A stretch of DNA of 52,559 nt from an uncultured Gammaproteobacteria bacterium (GTDB lineage: Bacteria; Pseudomonadota; Gammaproteobacteria; Arenicellales; JAANXG01), in contig CAMYOI010000004.1 of NCBI GenBank assembly GCA_947259955.1, forward strand, positions 1 to 52,559. The letters run 5' to 3'. Numbering within the stretch: the first letter of the stretch is position 1; each line of letters begins with the position of its first letter. The position numbers and the translations under genes are program-made. The notes beneath the pieces were generated by a model. The model was not told the DNA's origin. It saw nothing but the letters and a program-made list of their open reading frames with translations, and made no database searches. This document shows, piece by piece, positions 18,341 to 26,669 of this stretch.

Positions 18341-20464
18341 CTAGCCGGGGATTCTGAAGCCGGCAACGGATTGCTCGAGGTCCCGTGCAAGGCGCGTAAG
18401 TTTCCCGATAGACTCCGCGGTGTGTTTCGCATTCTGTGCGGTGTTCCGCGTTACGTCACGTATAAATTTCATTTGAGCCGAGACGTCGGTCGCGGACTCT
18501 GACTGCGCGTGGGCTGTCTGCGCCATACTTCCAATCAATCCGGACATGTGCTTAGACACGTTTTCGATTTCGTTGAGCGCCTGACCCGCACCGTTGGCCA
18601 CTCGGGTACCGTCGACAACGCCCTGGGTCGCGTGCTCCATGGAAATCACCGCCTCATTGGTGTCGGATTGAATATTTCGAACCAGGCTGTTGATCTGCTT
18701 GGTCGCCTCGGCGGACCGCTCCGCCAGTCTCTGGACTTCATCGGCAACCACGGCGAATCCTTTGCCTGCTTCTCCGGCCATGGCAGCCTGGATTGCGGCG
18801 TTCAGCGACAGAATATTGGTTTGCTCCGCAATATCATCGATCAACCCAACGATATCACTAATCTGCTGCGAGCTTTCCCCAAGCCGCTTGATTCGTTTGG
18901 AAGTCTCCTGTATTTGATCGCGCATTCCGTCCATACCGCGGATTGTTTCCCGCACCGCACGGGCCCCTCTTTTCGCCACCTCCACGGAGTTCTTCGCGAC
19001 CTCAGCCGAGCGCAGGGCTCCTGTAGACATCTCTTCCATGGAAGTGGACATAGACTCAACGGTTTCGGCGGTCTTGGTAATCTGACTGGCCTGTTTGGCG
19101 CTCGCGATCAACAAGGCCTGCGCGGTGGCGGAAGTTGCCTGCGACTCCCTGGCTACCTGACGTGACGCGTCGTTGATTCGAGTGACAAGACCACGCATTT
19201 CCTTCACCGCAAAATTCACCGAGTCGGCGATTGCACCGGTAATCTGATCGGTCACTTCCGCCTCGATGGTCAGATCGCCGTCAGCCAGGCTGCCCATTTC
19301 GTCCAGCAGCTTCAAGATCGCGTCCTGGGTGTCCCGGTTTTGCTTCGCGCTGAGTTCCGCCCTGATGCGGGCGTCATTGATCAATGCCCGCCCGAGCAGG
19401 AACAGTAACACGACGATTACCGCACCGATGAGCCAAGGCAGATACGCCGTGATCCCGGCGGGCTTCGCATTGGTGATCCCTCGCACGAGATCCTGCACCG
19501 CTGGCAGCAGCTCATCGGTGGATTCCTGCACCGCCAGCGCAGCGTTTTGCGCTTCGAAAAAGCCCGCCGCGTCTTTGAATACGCTGGAAATCGATGCCAG
19601 CATGGTATTGAAGGTCTTGTCAGCATCCTCCAACCTTGCCTGCGTTATGGCACCGCCCGTTCTGCGCAGCTGGGAGATGGCGGTCTGAAACTCCGCCAGA
19701 TCCCTCCCAATCTGACCGGCAGCGGCGGCCGCATCGACCTCGCCTTTTGCATAGATGTTTACATCTTTGACGATCCTCTGGCTGAGCCCGCGCTGACGCG
19801 CGGCTTCGTTGACGACCGACGCATCTCCGGACTCGACGATGACCGCGTCAACCACTTCATCCGAACGCGCCAGGAGAAGCGGTGCAAGTTCATTGACCAG
19901 CTTGACCTGGTCACGCGTGTTCGACAGTGAGTCACGAAATCCTAGGATGGTGTCGACGTTCGTTTCGACGTCTCTCCAATGAGACATCACGGGGTCAAGC
20001 AATGATATTTGGGCCTCCGGCAATGGCGCCGCGTTTCTCTCCGCGTCGCCCTGGTCGAGAGAGTCAATAATCGATGCAGCCGATTGTTTCGCGTCTTGCA
20101 GCGAAGCGAACGCGTTATCGTCGCCCTTGGTAGCCTTGCTCGAATCTATGGATACCTGCTGAGACAACGCCAGCAGCTTCGACGAGCGCTCGATGAATTC
20201 AGCCTTACTGGCGGCATGGCGCGTTTCGAATGCCTGCAGGAGCACCAGCGCAACGATAGAAATTATCACGCCTGTAATCAGAATAGGTACGCTTTCGAGT
20301 ATTCCGTTGTTTTCCGGTTCGTACGACGCGTCTTCCAGATCGAACATGTCATTTTCCGGAATCAGGCTGTCCTCGGGTACAGCGGCGGATATGTTTTCGA
20401 CGTCGCCGCTCAGCGCCTCATTGATATCCGGGCTCTCGTCGATTAAGCCTTGTACTGTCGCCAT
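18341..20464 (-). CDS. pilJ: Type IV pilus methyl-accepting chemotaxis protein PilJ
   Basis: Receptor of the Pil-Chp system in the inner membrane. The 707 residues have an acidic N-terminal cytoplasmic tail of about 55 residues, TM1 at about 60-80, a periplasmic region with PilJ-type helices (about 85-345), TM2 at about 347-367, a HAMP-like stretch, and a cytoplasmic signalling coiled coil. The hairpin tip reads [20 protein letters not shown], as in other MCPs. The N-terminal tail before TM1 is longer than in a standard MCP. Start ATG at 20464. It lies 12 bp after pilI and 39 bp before chpA, clearly in one operon. No methyltransferase or methylesterase gene accompanies it here, so adaptation enzymes must come from elsewhere or be absent. 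Confidence 0.93.
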   Translation of the reverse strand: MATVQGLIDESPDINEALSGDVENISAAVPEDSLIPENDMFDLEDASYEPENNGILESVPILITGVIISIVALVLLQAFETRHAASKAEFIERSSKLLALSQQVSIDSSKATKGDDNAFASLQDAKQSAASIIDSLDQGDAERNAAPLPEAQISLLDPVMSHWRDVETNVDTILGFRDSLSNTRDQVKLVNELAPLLLARSDEVVDAVIVESGDASVVNEAARQRGLSQRIVKDVNIYAKGEVDAAAAAGQIGRDLAEFQTAISQLRRTGGAITQARLEDADKTFNTMLASISSVFKDAAGFFEAQNAALAVQESTDELLPAVQDLVRGITNAKPAGITAYLPWLIGAVIVVLLFLLGRALINDARIRAELSAKQNRDTQDAILKLLDEMGSLADGDLTIEAEVTDQITGAIADSVNFAVKEMRGLVTRINDASRQVARESQATSATAQALLIASAKQASQITKTAETVESMSTSMEEMSTGALRSAEVAKNSVEVAKRGARAVRETIRGMDGMRDQIQETSKRIKRLGESSQQISDIVGLIDDIAEQTNILSLNAAIQAAMAGEAGKGFAVVADEVQRLAERSAEATKQINSLVRNIQSDTNEAVISMEHATQGVVDGTRVANGAGQALNEIENVSKHMSGLIGSMAQTAHAQSESATDVSAQMKFIRDVTRNTAQNAKHTAESIGKLTRLARDLEQSVAGFRIPG

Positions 20465-20476
20465 CCGTTTACCTCG

Positions 20477-21031
20477 TCAGTTAAAGGCGCTGTCCTTAAC
20501 ATACAGAAACTTTTCGTCGGTGATCAGCCGTTCCAGCGACAAAACCGCCCACGTACTGTCACCCTGAACGAAGGTCCGATCGACGTATGGCCGAATCGCC
20601 TCGTCCAAACCAGACGTGTCCTGATTCATCTGGTCCTCCGTGAAGTAGCGCAAACCGAATATCTTGGGAACGAACAAGGTGCAACCGAGATCCTCGTTGT
20701 TTATTACGAGAATCCTGCCTTCCCTCGCGACCCCGCGAGGAGCCACGCCGAGAAACAGCCCGAAATCCACGACCGAAAACAGCTTGCCGCGCACGTTGCA
20801 GATCCCCATCACCCACGACTGCGTACCCGGAACCGGCGTTATCGCGGGGCAGTCGAGCACATCAATGATGCTGGTCAACTCGGTGACAAGAAAATAGTCA
20901 CCGACCCGGAATGCCAGCCCGCCCCATTTTTGGTCGCCCTGATCCTTTTCCGCGAGCGCGTGGCCGGCTGCCATGGCCTCCCGCTGCATGCGCCACAGGA
21001 TCTCGACCGGATGTTCACGTGAGTCGGACAT
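20477..21031 (-). CDS. pilI: Type IV pilus coupling protein PilI (CheW domain)
   Basis: A CheW-like adaptor linking the receptor PilJ to the kinase ChpA. It has 184 residues with a CheW domain from about 35 to 170: FRVGDYFLVTELTSIIDVLD, then VMGICNVRGKLFSVVDFGLF, which is the usual conserved core. The N-terminal helix HPVEILWRMQREAMAAG is typical of PilI. Start ATG at 21031, 15 bp after pilH, followed 12 bp later by pilJ. Position and domain together make the call firm. Confidence 0.93.
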   Translation of the reverse strand: MSDSREHPVEILWRMQREAMAAGHALAEKDQGDQKWGGLAFRVGDYFLVTELTSIIDVLDCPAITPVPGTQSWVMGICNVRGKLFSVVDFGLFLGVAPRGVAREGRILVINNEDLGCTLFVPKIFGLRYFTEDQMNQDTSGLDEAIRPYVDRTFVQGDSTWAVLSLERLITDEKFLYVKDSAFN

Positions 21032-21046
21032 ATGGAACGGACCTAC

Positions 21047-21409
21047 CTACAACGCCCTGATTTTCTCAATCAGGGCCTCCTCTGAGATAGGTTTGACGAG
21101 ATAGTCCTTCGCCCCCTGCCGCATACCCCATATTCTGTCGGAATCCTGCCTCCTCGAAGAGATGATCATAATGGGGATAGAGGCGGTATTGGGATTCGTT
21201 CTGAGTGCCCGGGTGGCTTCATATCCGTTCATGCCTGGCATCACGATATCCATCAGGATCAGGTCCGGCTTGTCCATATGAGCACGGGTAAGTGCCTCCT
21301 CCCCGCTCGACGCCGACAGGGCCGTGTAGCCGTTGTTTACCAGATACCCCGTGATCAAATGCAGGTCGGTAGGGGAATCATCGACTACAAGTACTTTATC
21401 AGCTACCAA
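21047..21409 (-). CDS. pilH: Twitching motility response regulator PilH
   Basis: A single-domain CheY-like receiver of 120 residues. The acid pocket is in VLVVDDSP (D10, D11), the phospho-acceptor in LILMDIVMPGMNGYE, the switch serine in MIISSRRQ and the lysine in DYLVKPIS. The start is an unusual TTG at 21409, supported by GAGGT six bases upstream. No ATG or GTG lies before the conserved VDD motif. In the known system PilG promotes pilus extension and PilH opposes it. Which receiver is which is inferred from gene order (second in the operon) and from MPGMNGYEA, which is typical of PilH. Confidence 0.9.
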   Translation of the reverse strand: MVADKVLVVDDSPTDLHLITGYLVNNGYTALSASSGEEALTRAHMDKPDLILMDIVMPGMNGYEATRALRTNPNTASIPIMIISSRRQDSDRIWGMRQGAKDYLVKPISEEALIEKIRAL

Positions 21410-21473
21410 TTTTACCTCGCTAGATCAATTGTTGTTCTTGGAAACATGCATCCCATACTGGATTCCAACCAGG

Positions 21474-21854
21474 TCAGTGCGATACCGTCTCACTCACATG
21501 TTTGTTGATTGCCGATATCAGGTCCACCTCGGTAAACGGCTTGTTGATATGCTGCTCTGATCCCGCAATGCGGCCCCTGGCACGATCAAACAGTCCGTCC
21601 TTGCTAGACAGCATGATTACGGGTATTTTTTTGAAATGCCGGTTGTTCTTGATCAGGGTGCATGTCTGGTATCCATCCAATCGCGGCATCATGATGTCTA
21701 CAAAAATGATATCGGGGTGGTTGTCCGTGATGACAGACATCGCCTCGAATCCATCCGAGGCGGTCAGGACATCAAAACCAGCTCTGGACAGCAACGCTTC
21801 CGTGGTTTTGCGAATAGTCCTGCTATCATCGATGACCATGACTTTGATCGTCAT
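21474..21854 (-). CDS. pilG: Twitching motility response regulator PilG
   Basis: First gene of the Pil-Chp operon, a CheY-like receiver of 126 residues from the ATG at 21854. The start is set by AGAGGA five bases upstream and by the family N-terminus MTIKVMVIDDSRTIRKT. An upstream TTG would add five residues (MVEDT). Motifs are IDDSRTIRKT, IIFVDIMMPRLDGYQTC with the phospho-acceptor, MLSSKDGLFDRARGR and the lysine in INKPFTE. The DGLFDRARGR signature is typical of PilG. ChpA is the expected phosphodonor. The pilH gene follows 64 bp downstream. The promoter is expected in the 420-bp gap shared with gshB. Confidence 0.93.
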   Translation of the reverse strand: MTIKVMVIDDSRTIRKTTEALLSRAGFDVLTASDGFEAMSVITDNHPDIIFVDIMMPRLDGYQTCTLIKNNRHFKKIPVIMLSSKDGLFDRARGRIAGSEQHINKPFTEVDLISAINKHVSETVSH

Positions 21855-21982
21855 CGTATCCTCTACCAACCTAGCATCCGAGAGTTTTAAACGTTACGAT
21901 GTCGAGCGCCCCCCTACAGCGCCCACCGCGTATATGACAAGCATAGTCTATATTTCCGGTGACCAACGACCACGCTGATCCC

Positions 21983-22022
21983 GGCGGCGTATGCCGCCAT
22001 AGACACCGCCCGGACGGGCGGT
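21983..22022. repeat. Two tandem perfect stem-loops
   Basis: GGCGGC-GTAT-GCCGCC (21983-21998) is followed, after six bases, by ACCGCCC-GGAC-GGGCGGT (22005-22022). Both stems are perfect and both loops are four bases. There is no T-run on either strand, so they are not standard terminators. They would lie in the leader of pilG mRNA if that promoter is in the AT-rich block beside them. Confidence 0.6.
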
Positions 22023-22129
22023 CGCCCAATATTCATGTGATTTCTGAAAAATAGCAGTAAATTTATGATTTTTCTACCAAATTCAATAAGATTTAATCGT
22101 AGCGGATCGCGGAACGCAGCGCACGGCAC

Positions 22130-22135
22130 TATAAT
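22130..22135 (+). promoter_or_regulatory. Possible -10 box upstream of gshB
   Basis: A perfect TATAAT in an otherwise GC-rich setting, 142 bases before the gshB start. The expected -35 position has no good match, so this is a weak promoter call by eye. An AT-rich block just upstream could help RNA polymerase binding. Confidence 0.3.
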
Positions 22136-22277
22136 GGTTTAGATCCGTCATGCCGGAGAATGAAGCCTCGATGTTTGCCCCCGCCTATCTCTTTCCCGCA
22201 CCGCACCGGCGTCGCGGCCGCGATCAGACCGACCCGGCGCTTCCGTCTATTCGCCGCCTGCGAGGGCGTTACAAGCC

Positions 22278-23231
22278 ATGACCATACGCCTCGGAGTGGT
22301 CATGGATCCAGTCGAATCCGTCAACACCGCAAAAGACTCCACCTATGCGATGTTGCGCGAAGCGCAGAAGAGAAACTGGATCATCGAGTACATGGAAATG
22401 AACGACATGTATCTCTACGAGGGAAAGGCGCGCGCGCGCTTGAGGCGCCTCGAATTTCAGTTCGACGGTGATCCATGGTATCGCTTGTCCGACGTCAGTG
22501 ACAGCGACCTCGCGATACTCGACGCCATCCTGATGCGCAAGGATCCCCCCTTCGACACGGAGTACATTTACTGCTCTTACATCCTCGAGCGGGCTGAATA
22601 CGCCGGTGTGCTCGTGGTCAACAAGCCGCAGGCACTGCGCGATGCAAATGAAAAAATGTTCACGGCCTGGTTTCCCGAGTGTACGCCACCTACGCTGGTT
22701 ACACGAGAGTATCAGGACATCAGGGCCTTTCTGGAGAAACATCAGGATATCATCCTGAAGCCGCTGGAAGGCATGGGAGGGGCTTCCGTTTTTCGCGTCG
22801 GCAAAGCGGACCCGAACCTAAGCGTGATCATGGAAGTCCTGACGCATCATCAGAGCCGGTACATCATGGCACAAAGTTTTATTGAGGAAATAAGTGAAGG
22901 CGACAAACGCGTCCTCATGATCAATGGAGAACCCGTACCCTATGCACTGGCCCGCGTCCCGGCGCCGGGCGAACTCAGGGGAAATCTTGCGGCGGGGGCG
23001 AAAGGCATTGGCAAACTTCTGTCCGAGCGCGACCTGTGGATTTGCGAACAGGTCGGTCCGGTGCTGAAAGAAAAAGGCATCGTGTTTTCCGGCCTCGACA
23101 TCATCGGGGACTTTCTGACCGAAATCAACGTGACCAGTCCGACCGGTATCAGGGAACTGGATCGAATCTACGACCAGAACATTGGCGGTAAGCTCCTGGA
23201 CGCAATTGAGACATTGATCCAGGATCGTTAG
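22278..23231 (+). CDS. gshB: Glutathione synthetase
   Basis: Joins gamma-glutamylcysteine and glycine with ATP to form glutathione. The 317-residue ATP-grasp enzyme starts with LGVVMDPVESVNTAKDST, like proteobacterial GshB. It continues with LMRKDPPFDTEYIYCSYILE, DIILKPLEGMGGASVFRV, GDKRVLMINGEPVPYALARV, GNLAAGAKG and the C-terminal DIIGDFLTEINVTSPTGIRE. The ATG at 22278 has no strong ribosome binding site but matches the family start. It is followed 20 bp later by tonB. The same gshB-tonB-algH order beside pilG is known in Pseudomonas. Glutamate-cysteine ligase (gshA) is not in the window. Confidence 0.95.
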   Translation: MTIRLGVVMDPVESVNTAKDSTYAMLREAQKRNWIIEYMEMNDMYLYEGKARARLRRLEFQFDGDPWYRLSDVSDSDLAILDAILMRKDPPFDTEYIYCSYILERAEYAGVLVVNKPQALRDANEKMFTAWFPECTPPTLVTREYQDIRAFLEKHQDIILKPLEGMGGASVFRVGKADPNLSVIMEVLTHHQSRYIMAQSFIEEISEGDKRVLMINGEPVPYALARVPAPGELRGNLAAGAKGIGKLLSERDLWICEQVGPVLKEKGIVFSGLDIIGDFLTEINVTSPTGIRELDRIYDQNIGGKLLDAIETLIQDR

Positions 23232-23251
23232 TCAGCAGGGAACACCAGCTC

Positions 23252-24154
23252 TTGGAACTTGCCGAAAACATCCCGGGATTTAGCAGCAGCGACCGGCTTG
23301 GCCTGACCACATTTGGCTCGATCCTGTTTCACATGGTGATCATCCTGGGCATCAGCTTCACGGTGCCCCAACTGACCTCGCAAACCGACCCGCTGCCCAC
23401 CCTCGAAATCACCCTGGTCAATTCGCGCAGCGACACCGAGCCCGAAAGGGCGGATTTCCTGGCCCAGGCCAATCAGGATGGCGGCGGTGATTCCGACGCA
23501 CCCGTGATTGCAAGAAGCCCGCTGCCCATGGAACCCAAGCCGGTGACGTCTAAAAGCCTACCCGTTGCCCGCATCGAGTCGCCGCCGCTGCCGGATTCGG
23601 CCAGGCCGGAACCCAGGGTACTGACCCAGGACGTGGATGCGCCGACCAAACTTGCCGTGCTGGATCCCCAGAAGCCAAAAAAACGTGCGGCCGAACAGAA
23701 GGCGAAAACGGGCTTGATCCAGAAACAGATCACGCAAAAGGAACGCTCCCGGCTAAGTGCGGAAATAAGCCAGTTTTGGGATGAATATCAGAAGCGCCCC
23801 CGCCGCAAGTTTCTGAGCGCCCGGACCAAGGAGTACAAGTATGCAACGTATATGGAAGCATGGCGGGCAAAAGTTGAAACGGTGGGCAACCTAAATTACC
23901 CGGAACAGGCCAAAAAACAAAAAATCACCGGGCAACTCGTGCTGGATGTAGAGATCACGGCGAATGGAAGTATCCACGCCATCAATATCATTAGGCCGTC
24001 CGGATTCAAAGTACTGGACGATGCCGCGGTCAGAATCGTAAGACTATCGGCTCCCTTCAAGCCGTTCCCGAGAAATATCAGGGAAGAGGTCGACATTCTG
24101 CATATTACCCGTACCTGGCAGTTCGTCCGGGGCAACAAACTTACCAGCCGCTAG
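23252..24154 (+). CDS. tonB: TonB family energy-coupling protein
   Basis: Inner-membrane-anchored protein expected to pass proton-motive force to an outer membrane partner. It has 300 residues: a short cytoplasmic N-terminus, one TM at about 22-40 (SILFHMVIILGISFTV), and a proline-rich and charged linker (about 45-165). The C-terminal TonB domain reads LNYPEQAKKQKITGQLVLDV followed by IIRPSGFKVLDDAAV and RTWQF. The start is TTG at 23252, with AGGGA about 11 bases upstream, because no ATG precedes the TM. It corresponds by position to the Pseudomonas tonB3 locus linked to pili. ExbB/ExbD are absent here. Its TAG stop codon lies inside the CTAG end of a truncated inverted-repeat element. Confidence 0.87.
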   Translation: MELAENIPGFSSSDRLGLTTFGSILFHMVIILGISFTVPQLTSQTDPLPTLEITLVNSRSDTEPERADFLAQANQDGGGDSDAPVIARSPLPMEPKPVTSKSLPVARIESPPLPDSARPEPRVLTQDVDAPTKLAVLDPQKPKKRAAEQKAKTGLIQKQITQKERSRLSAEISQFWDEYQKRPRRKFLSARTKEYKYATYMEAWRAKVETVGNLNYPEQAKKQKITGQLVLDVEITANGSIHAINIIRPSGFKVLDDAAVRIVRLSAPFKPFPRNIREEVDILHITRTWQFVRGNKLTSR

Positions 24155-24289
24155 TGTACCCCGTCGTAAATTCTGTGGCATTCAGAGCCCCCCAAAAACA
24201 CGGGGACAAGGCGCGCCTCGCAGGCAATATCCAGATATTGACCAGAGGGGCAACGCCGTGGTCGTGGTTTTGGGGGATCTCCCGCACCA
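24151..24289 (-). repeat. Truncated copy of the 270-bp CTAG element
   Basis: Begins CTAGTGTACCCCGTCGTAAA and matches, with few differences over about 135 bases, the reverse complement of the right half of the element at 44060-44329. This includes the nested palindrome CAATATCcaGATATTG. The match stops near TCCCGCA at about 24289. The other terminal repeat is missing. The first four bases provide the TAG stop of tonB. The right side runs into the start of the shortened algH. Confidence 0.85.
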
Positions 24290-24320
24290 AGTGGGTCGGA
24301 TACCTGATATTATTGCTCCC

Positions 24321-24740
24321 ATGGAAGGAACACACTCCCTGGCAAACCACTTCCTCATCCGTGCGATTTCGGTCAAGTCAGATGCGCGGGTCTATTATGG
24401 CGGGCCGGTCCAGATGGAGCGCGGCTTCATCCTGCACGAAGAGATCGGGGACTGGGACTCCACTCTCAAAGTCAGCGACCAGACGGCTCTCACCACCTCC
24501 AGGGATATACTGGAGGCAATGGCCAGAAATGCCGGACCGGACCGGGCCCTGCTAGCCCTTGGATATGCCGGGTGGGGAGAGGGGCAGCTGGAACGCGAGA
24601 TCACGGAAAACGCGTGGTTGCACCTGCCCGCGGACAACGAACTGATGTTCTCCACACCGGTGCATCAGCGCTGGGAAGAGGCCGCCGCACTGCTGGGCGT
24701 TGATTTGAGCCTGCTATCCACCGACGCGGGACACGCTTGA
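24321..24740 (+). pseudogene. algH: AlgH/YqgE (DUF179) homologue with an internal deletion
   Basis: The C-terminal two thirds are clearly AlgH/YqgE: YYGGPVQMERGFILH, TALTTSRDILEAMARN, LLALGYAGWGEGQLEREI and AWLHLPAD. The N-terminus MEGTHSLANHFLI also matches. Between HFLI and GGPV, however, there are only about 15 residues, where E. coli YqgE (187 residues) has about 70. The missing part is the conserved core with the MP...DP.F..SV.YICEHN..GAMG segment. The frame stays open, giving 139 residues. The deletion is in frame, so either a non-functional remnant or a reduced protein is possible. No good ribosome binding site precedes the ATG. It ends in a TTGA overlap with ruvX and so may still matter for translational coupling. 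Confidence 0.75.
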
Positions 24741-25207
24741 CGTTAACCGGGACCGGCTCCGGAAGGCGCCTTTCAAATCTGACCTACCTCGGCTTCGACT
24801 ATGGAGCAAGAAAAATCGGCATCGCCGTGGGGCAGGCACTGACCCGCACCGCCCGGGAGCTGGATACCGTGCGGGTCAAGGGATCATCACCCGACTGGCG
24901 GCGCATATCCGAACACGTCGAGGCCTGGCGGCCGGCCGCATTCGTCGTTGGATTGCCTCTCGACACCCGGGGTGACGAGACCAACATGAGCCGGCTTGCG
25001 AGACGATTTGGGCAAACGCTGGCGAACCGCTACAATCTGGAAGTGTATTGGGTCAACGAGTTCTTGAGCACCGAAGCTGCGCGTCAAGCCCTGTCCGCGC
25101 AGGATAGACGAAGCGCTGTTGCAAAAAAGGATCAGGTCGCCGCAAGGCTGATCCTCGAAACGTTCTTGAACGAACAACACCTCGCCCGAAAGGATACTTC
25201 GAATTGA
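24737..25207 (+). CDS. ruvX: Putative pre-16S rRNA nuclease / Holliday junction resolvase-like YqgF
   Basis: RNase H-fold nuclease of the YqgF family, believed to process the 5' end of 16S rRNA. The 156 residues contain YLGFDYGARKIGIAVG with the first catalytic aspartate. They also contain VVGLPLDTRGDE (usual form VGLP...DG), VNEFLSTEAA with the glutamate (usual form DERLTT.EA) and KKDQVAARLILETFL with the last aspartate. The start is probably the TTG at 24737, overlapping the algH stop as TTGA. The frame has about 16 residues before the conserved core, so the exact start is uncertain. The next gene, pyrR, overlaps it in the same way. Confidence 0.9.
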   Translation: MTLTGTGSGRRLSNLTYLGFDYGARKIGIAVGQALTRTARELDTVRVKGSSPDWRRISEHVEAWRPAAFVVGLPLDTRGDETNMSRLARRFGQTLANRYNLEVYWVNEFLSTEAARQALSAQDRRSAVAKKDQVAARLILETFLNEQHLARKDTSN

Positions 25208-25701
25208 AGCCTGAACTGAACTTGGACCACCTCGTACGGACCATGGAAAATGGTCTAAGGGAATATCTCAATCTCGATCCGCTGATGATCGGCATCCACA
25301 CCGGGGGCGTCTGGATTGCCGAGTCGCTGCATCGAACACTGCAGATGAGCGAGCCCCTTGGCACGCTGGACATCAGTTTCTATCGCGATGATTTTACACG
25401 CATCGGTGTGCACCCGGAGGTAAAGGCATCCCATCTTCCCGTGGACGTCAATGACAGGCATGTCTTGCTGATCGATGACGTGTTGCACACTGGCAGAACC
25501 ACCCGCGCCGCGATGAACGTTATCTTCGATTACGGAAGACCCGGCTCCATCAAACTGGCCGTGCTGGTAGAAAGGAATGGCCGCGAACTTCCGGTGCAGC
25601 CCGATGTGGTCGGAACAAGCCTGCGCCTGGATGCAAGGCAGCACGTCAAACTGAGCGGACCCGAAAGCCTGTCCCTGAATATCGCCGAGAAGGCCGCGTG
25701 A
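25204..25701 (+). CDS. pyrR: PyrR-type uracil phosphoribosyltransferase / pyrimidine regulator
   Basis: A 165-residue phosphoribosyltransferase of the PyrR family. The PRPP-binding motif [17 protein letters not shown] lies at about residues 88-104, and [16 protein letters not shown] is typical of PyrR. In Bacillus PyrR binds mRNA to attenuate pyr genes. In gammaproteobacteria its role is less clear, and I see no PyrR-binding attenuator here. The start is TTG at 25204 in a TTGA overlap with ruvX. The stop overlaps the GTG of pyrB. It belongs to the tightly packed run algH-ruvX-pyrR-pyrB-pyrC'. Confidence 0.92.
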   Translation: MKPELNLDHLVRTMENGLREYLNLDPLMIGIHTGGVWIAESLHRTLQMSEPLGTLDISFYRDDFTRIGVHPEVKASHLPVDVNDRHVLLIDDVLHTGRTTRAAMNVIFDYGRPGSIKLAVLVERNGRELPVQPDVVGTSLRLDARQHVKLSGPESLSLNIAEKAA

Positions 25702-26669
25702 AAGGCGACATGCAATACGACAGCAGCGGAAGGCTGCGACACTTCCTGACCATAGAAGGACTGGAGAGGGAGACATTGGTTCATATTCTGGATACGGCCG
25801 AAACGTTCATCAGCTTCGGCGAGCGGGAGATAAAGAAAGTACCCATCCTTCGCGGCAAAACCGTCGTCAATCTTTTTTTCGAGAACAGCACCCGAACCAG
25901 GACCACTTTCGAGATTGCGGCCAAGCGCCTGTCGGCGGATGTGATCAACCTGAATCCAACCCGCCTGTCGACGAGCAAAGGCGAGTCCGTTCTCGACACC
26001 GTGCGAAACCTGGAGGCGATGCATACGGATCTGTTCGTGGTGAGGGATGCCCACAGCGGCGCCGCCTATCTGATCGCGCAGCACGTCCCTTCTCACGTTG
26101 CAATCATCAATGCGGGCGACGGACGCCACGCTCACCCCACCCAGGCCATGCTGGACGTATTTACCATCCGCCAGCACAAACACGAATTCAAAAATCTTCG
26201 GGTTGCGATCGTCGGGGATATCCTGCATTCCAGGGTGGCGCGCTCGCAAATTCATGCCCTAAATATACTGGGCACGCCGGAGGTTCGCGTCGTAGCGCCC
26301 AAAACCCTGCTTCCCACGGAGGTGGAGCGACTGGGCGTACACCCTTACACCGACATGCGTCGGGGCCTCAAGGACGTGGACGTGGTGATCATGCTGCGTC
26401 TGCAGCTGGAGCGCATGCAAGGGACCCTGATTGCCAGCGAGCAGGAATACTTCAATCTCTATGGATTGACCGAGGACAAACTGGCCCAGGCCAAACCCGA
26501 TGCACTGGTCATGCATCCCGGCCCAATCAATCGCGGCCTGGAGATTGCCTCAGATGTGGCGGACGGCCCGCAATCGGTGATACTGGACCAGGTTACCAAC
26601 GGAATTGCGGTGCGCATGTCCATTATGGCGATGGTCATGGGCGGCCAGGCCGGGAGGAAGAAAGCCTGA
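25698..26669 (+). CDS. pyrB: Aspartate carbamoyltransferase, catalytic chain
   Basis: Joins carbamoyl phosphate and aspartate, the committed step of pyrimidine synthesis. The 323 residues contain the carbamoyl phosphate loop [12 protein letters not shown] near 56-67, the mobile-loop sequence [29 protein letters not shown] and [13 protein letters not shown]. The GTG at 25698 overlaps the pyrR stop, and an ATG four codons later would also work. There is no pyrI nearby. Together with the adjacent inactive dihydroorotase homologue this matches the Pseudomonas arrangement, in which PyrB forms a large complex with PyrC'. Confidence 0.95.
   Translation: MKGDMQYDSSGRLRHFLTIEGLERETLVHILDTAETFISFGEREIKKVPILRGKTVVNLFFENSTRTRTTFEIAAKRLSADVINLNPTRLSTSKGESVLDTVRNLEAMHTDLFVVRDAHSGAAYLIAQHVPSHVAIINAGDGRHAHPTQAMLDVFTIRQHKHEFKNLRVAIVGDILHSRVARSQIHALNILGTPEVRVVAPKTLLPTEVERLGVHPYTDMRRGLKDVDVVIMLRLQLERMQGTLIASEQEYFNLYGLTEDKLAQAKPDALVMHPGPINRGLEIASDVADGPQSVILDQVTNGIAVRMSIMAMVMGGQAGRKKA

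Larger units (their letters stand above)
21855..22277. promoter_or_regulatory. Divergent intergenic region pilG / gshB
   Basis: A 423-bp gap between divergent operons, with no convincing gene. From the pilG side it holds the pilG ribosome binding site, then two perfect tandem stem-loops (21983-22022), then a strikingly AT-rich stretch of about 60 bp (22036-22095), and on the gshB side a TATAAT at 22130-22135. The AT-rich stretch probably contains the pilG-side promoter, but I could not fix a good -35/-10 pair. Confidence 0.5.

Noticed and set aside
24154..24555. 133-codon plus-strand frame starting in the truncated element
   Set aside because: Different frame from the AlgH-like sequence, with low-complexity composition. 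The AlgH frame explains the region.
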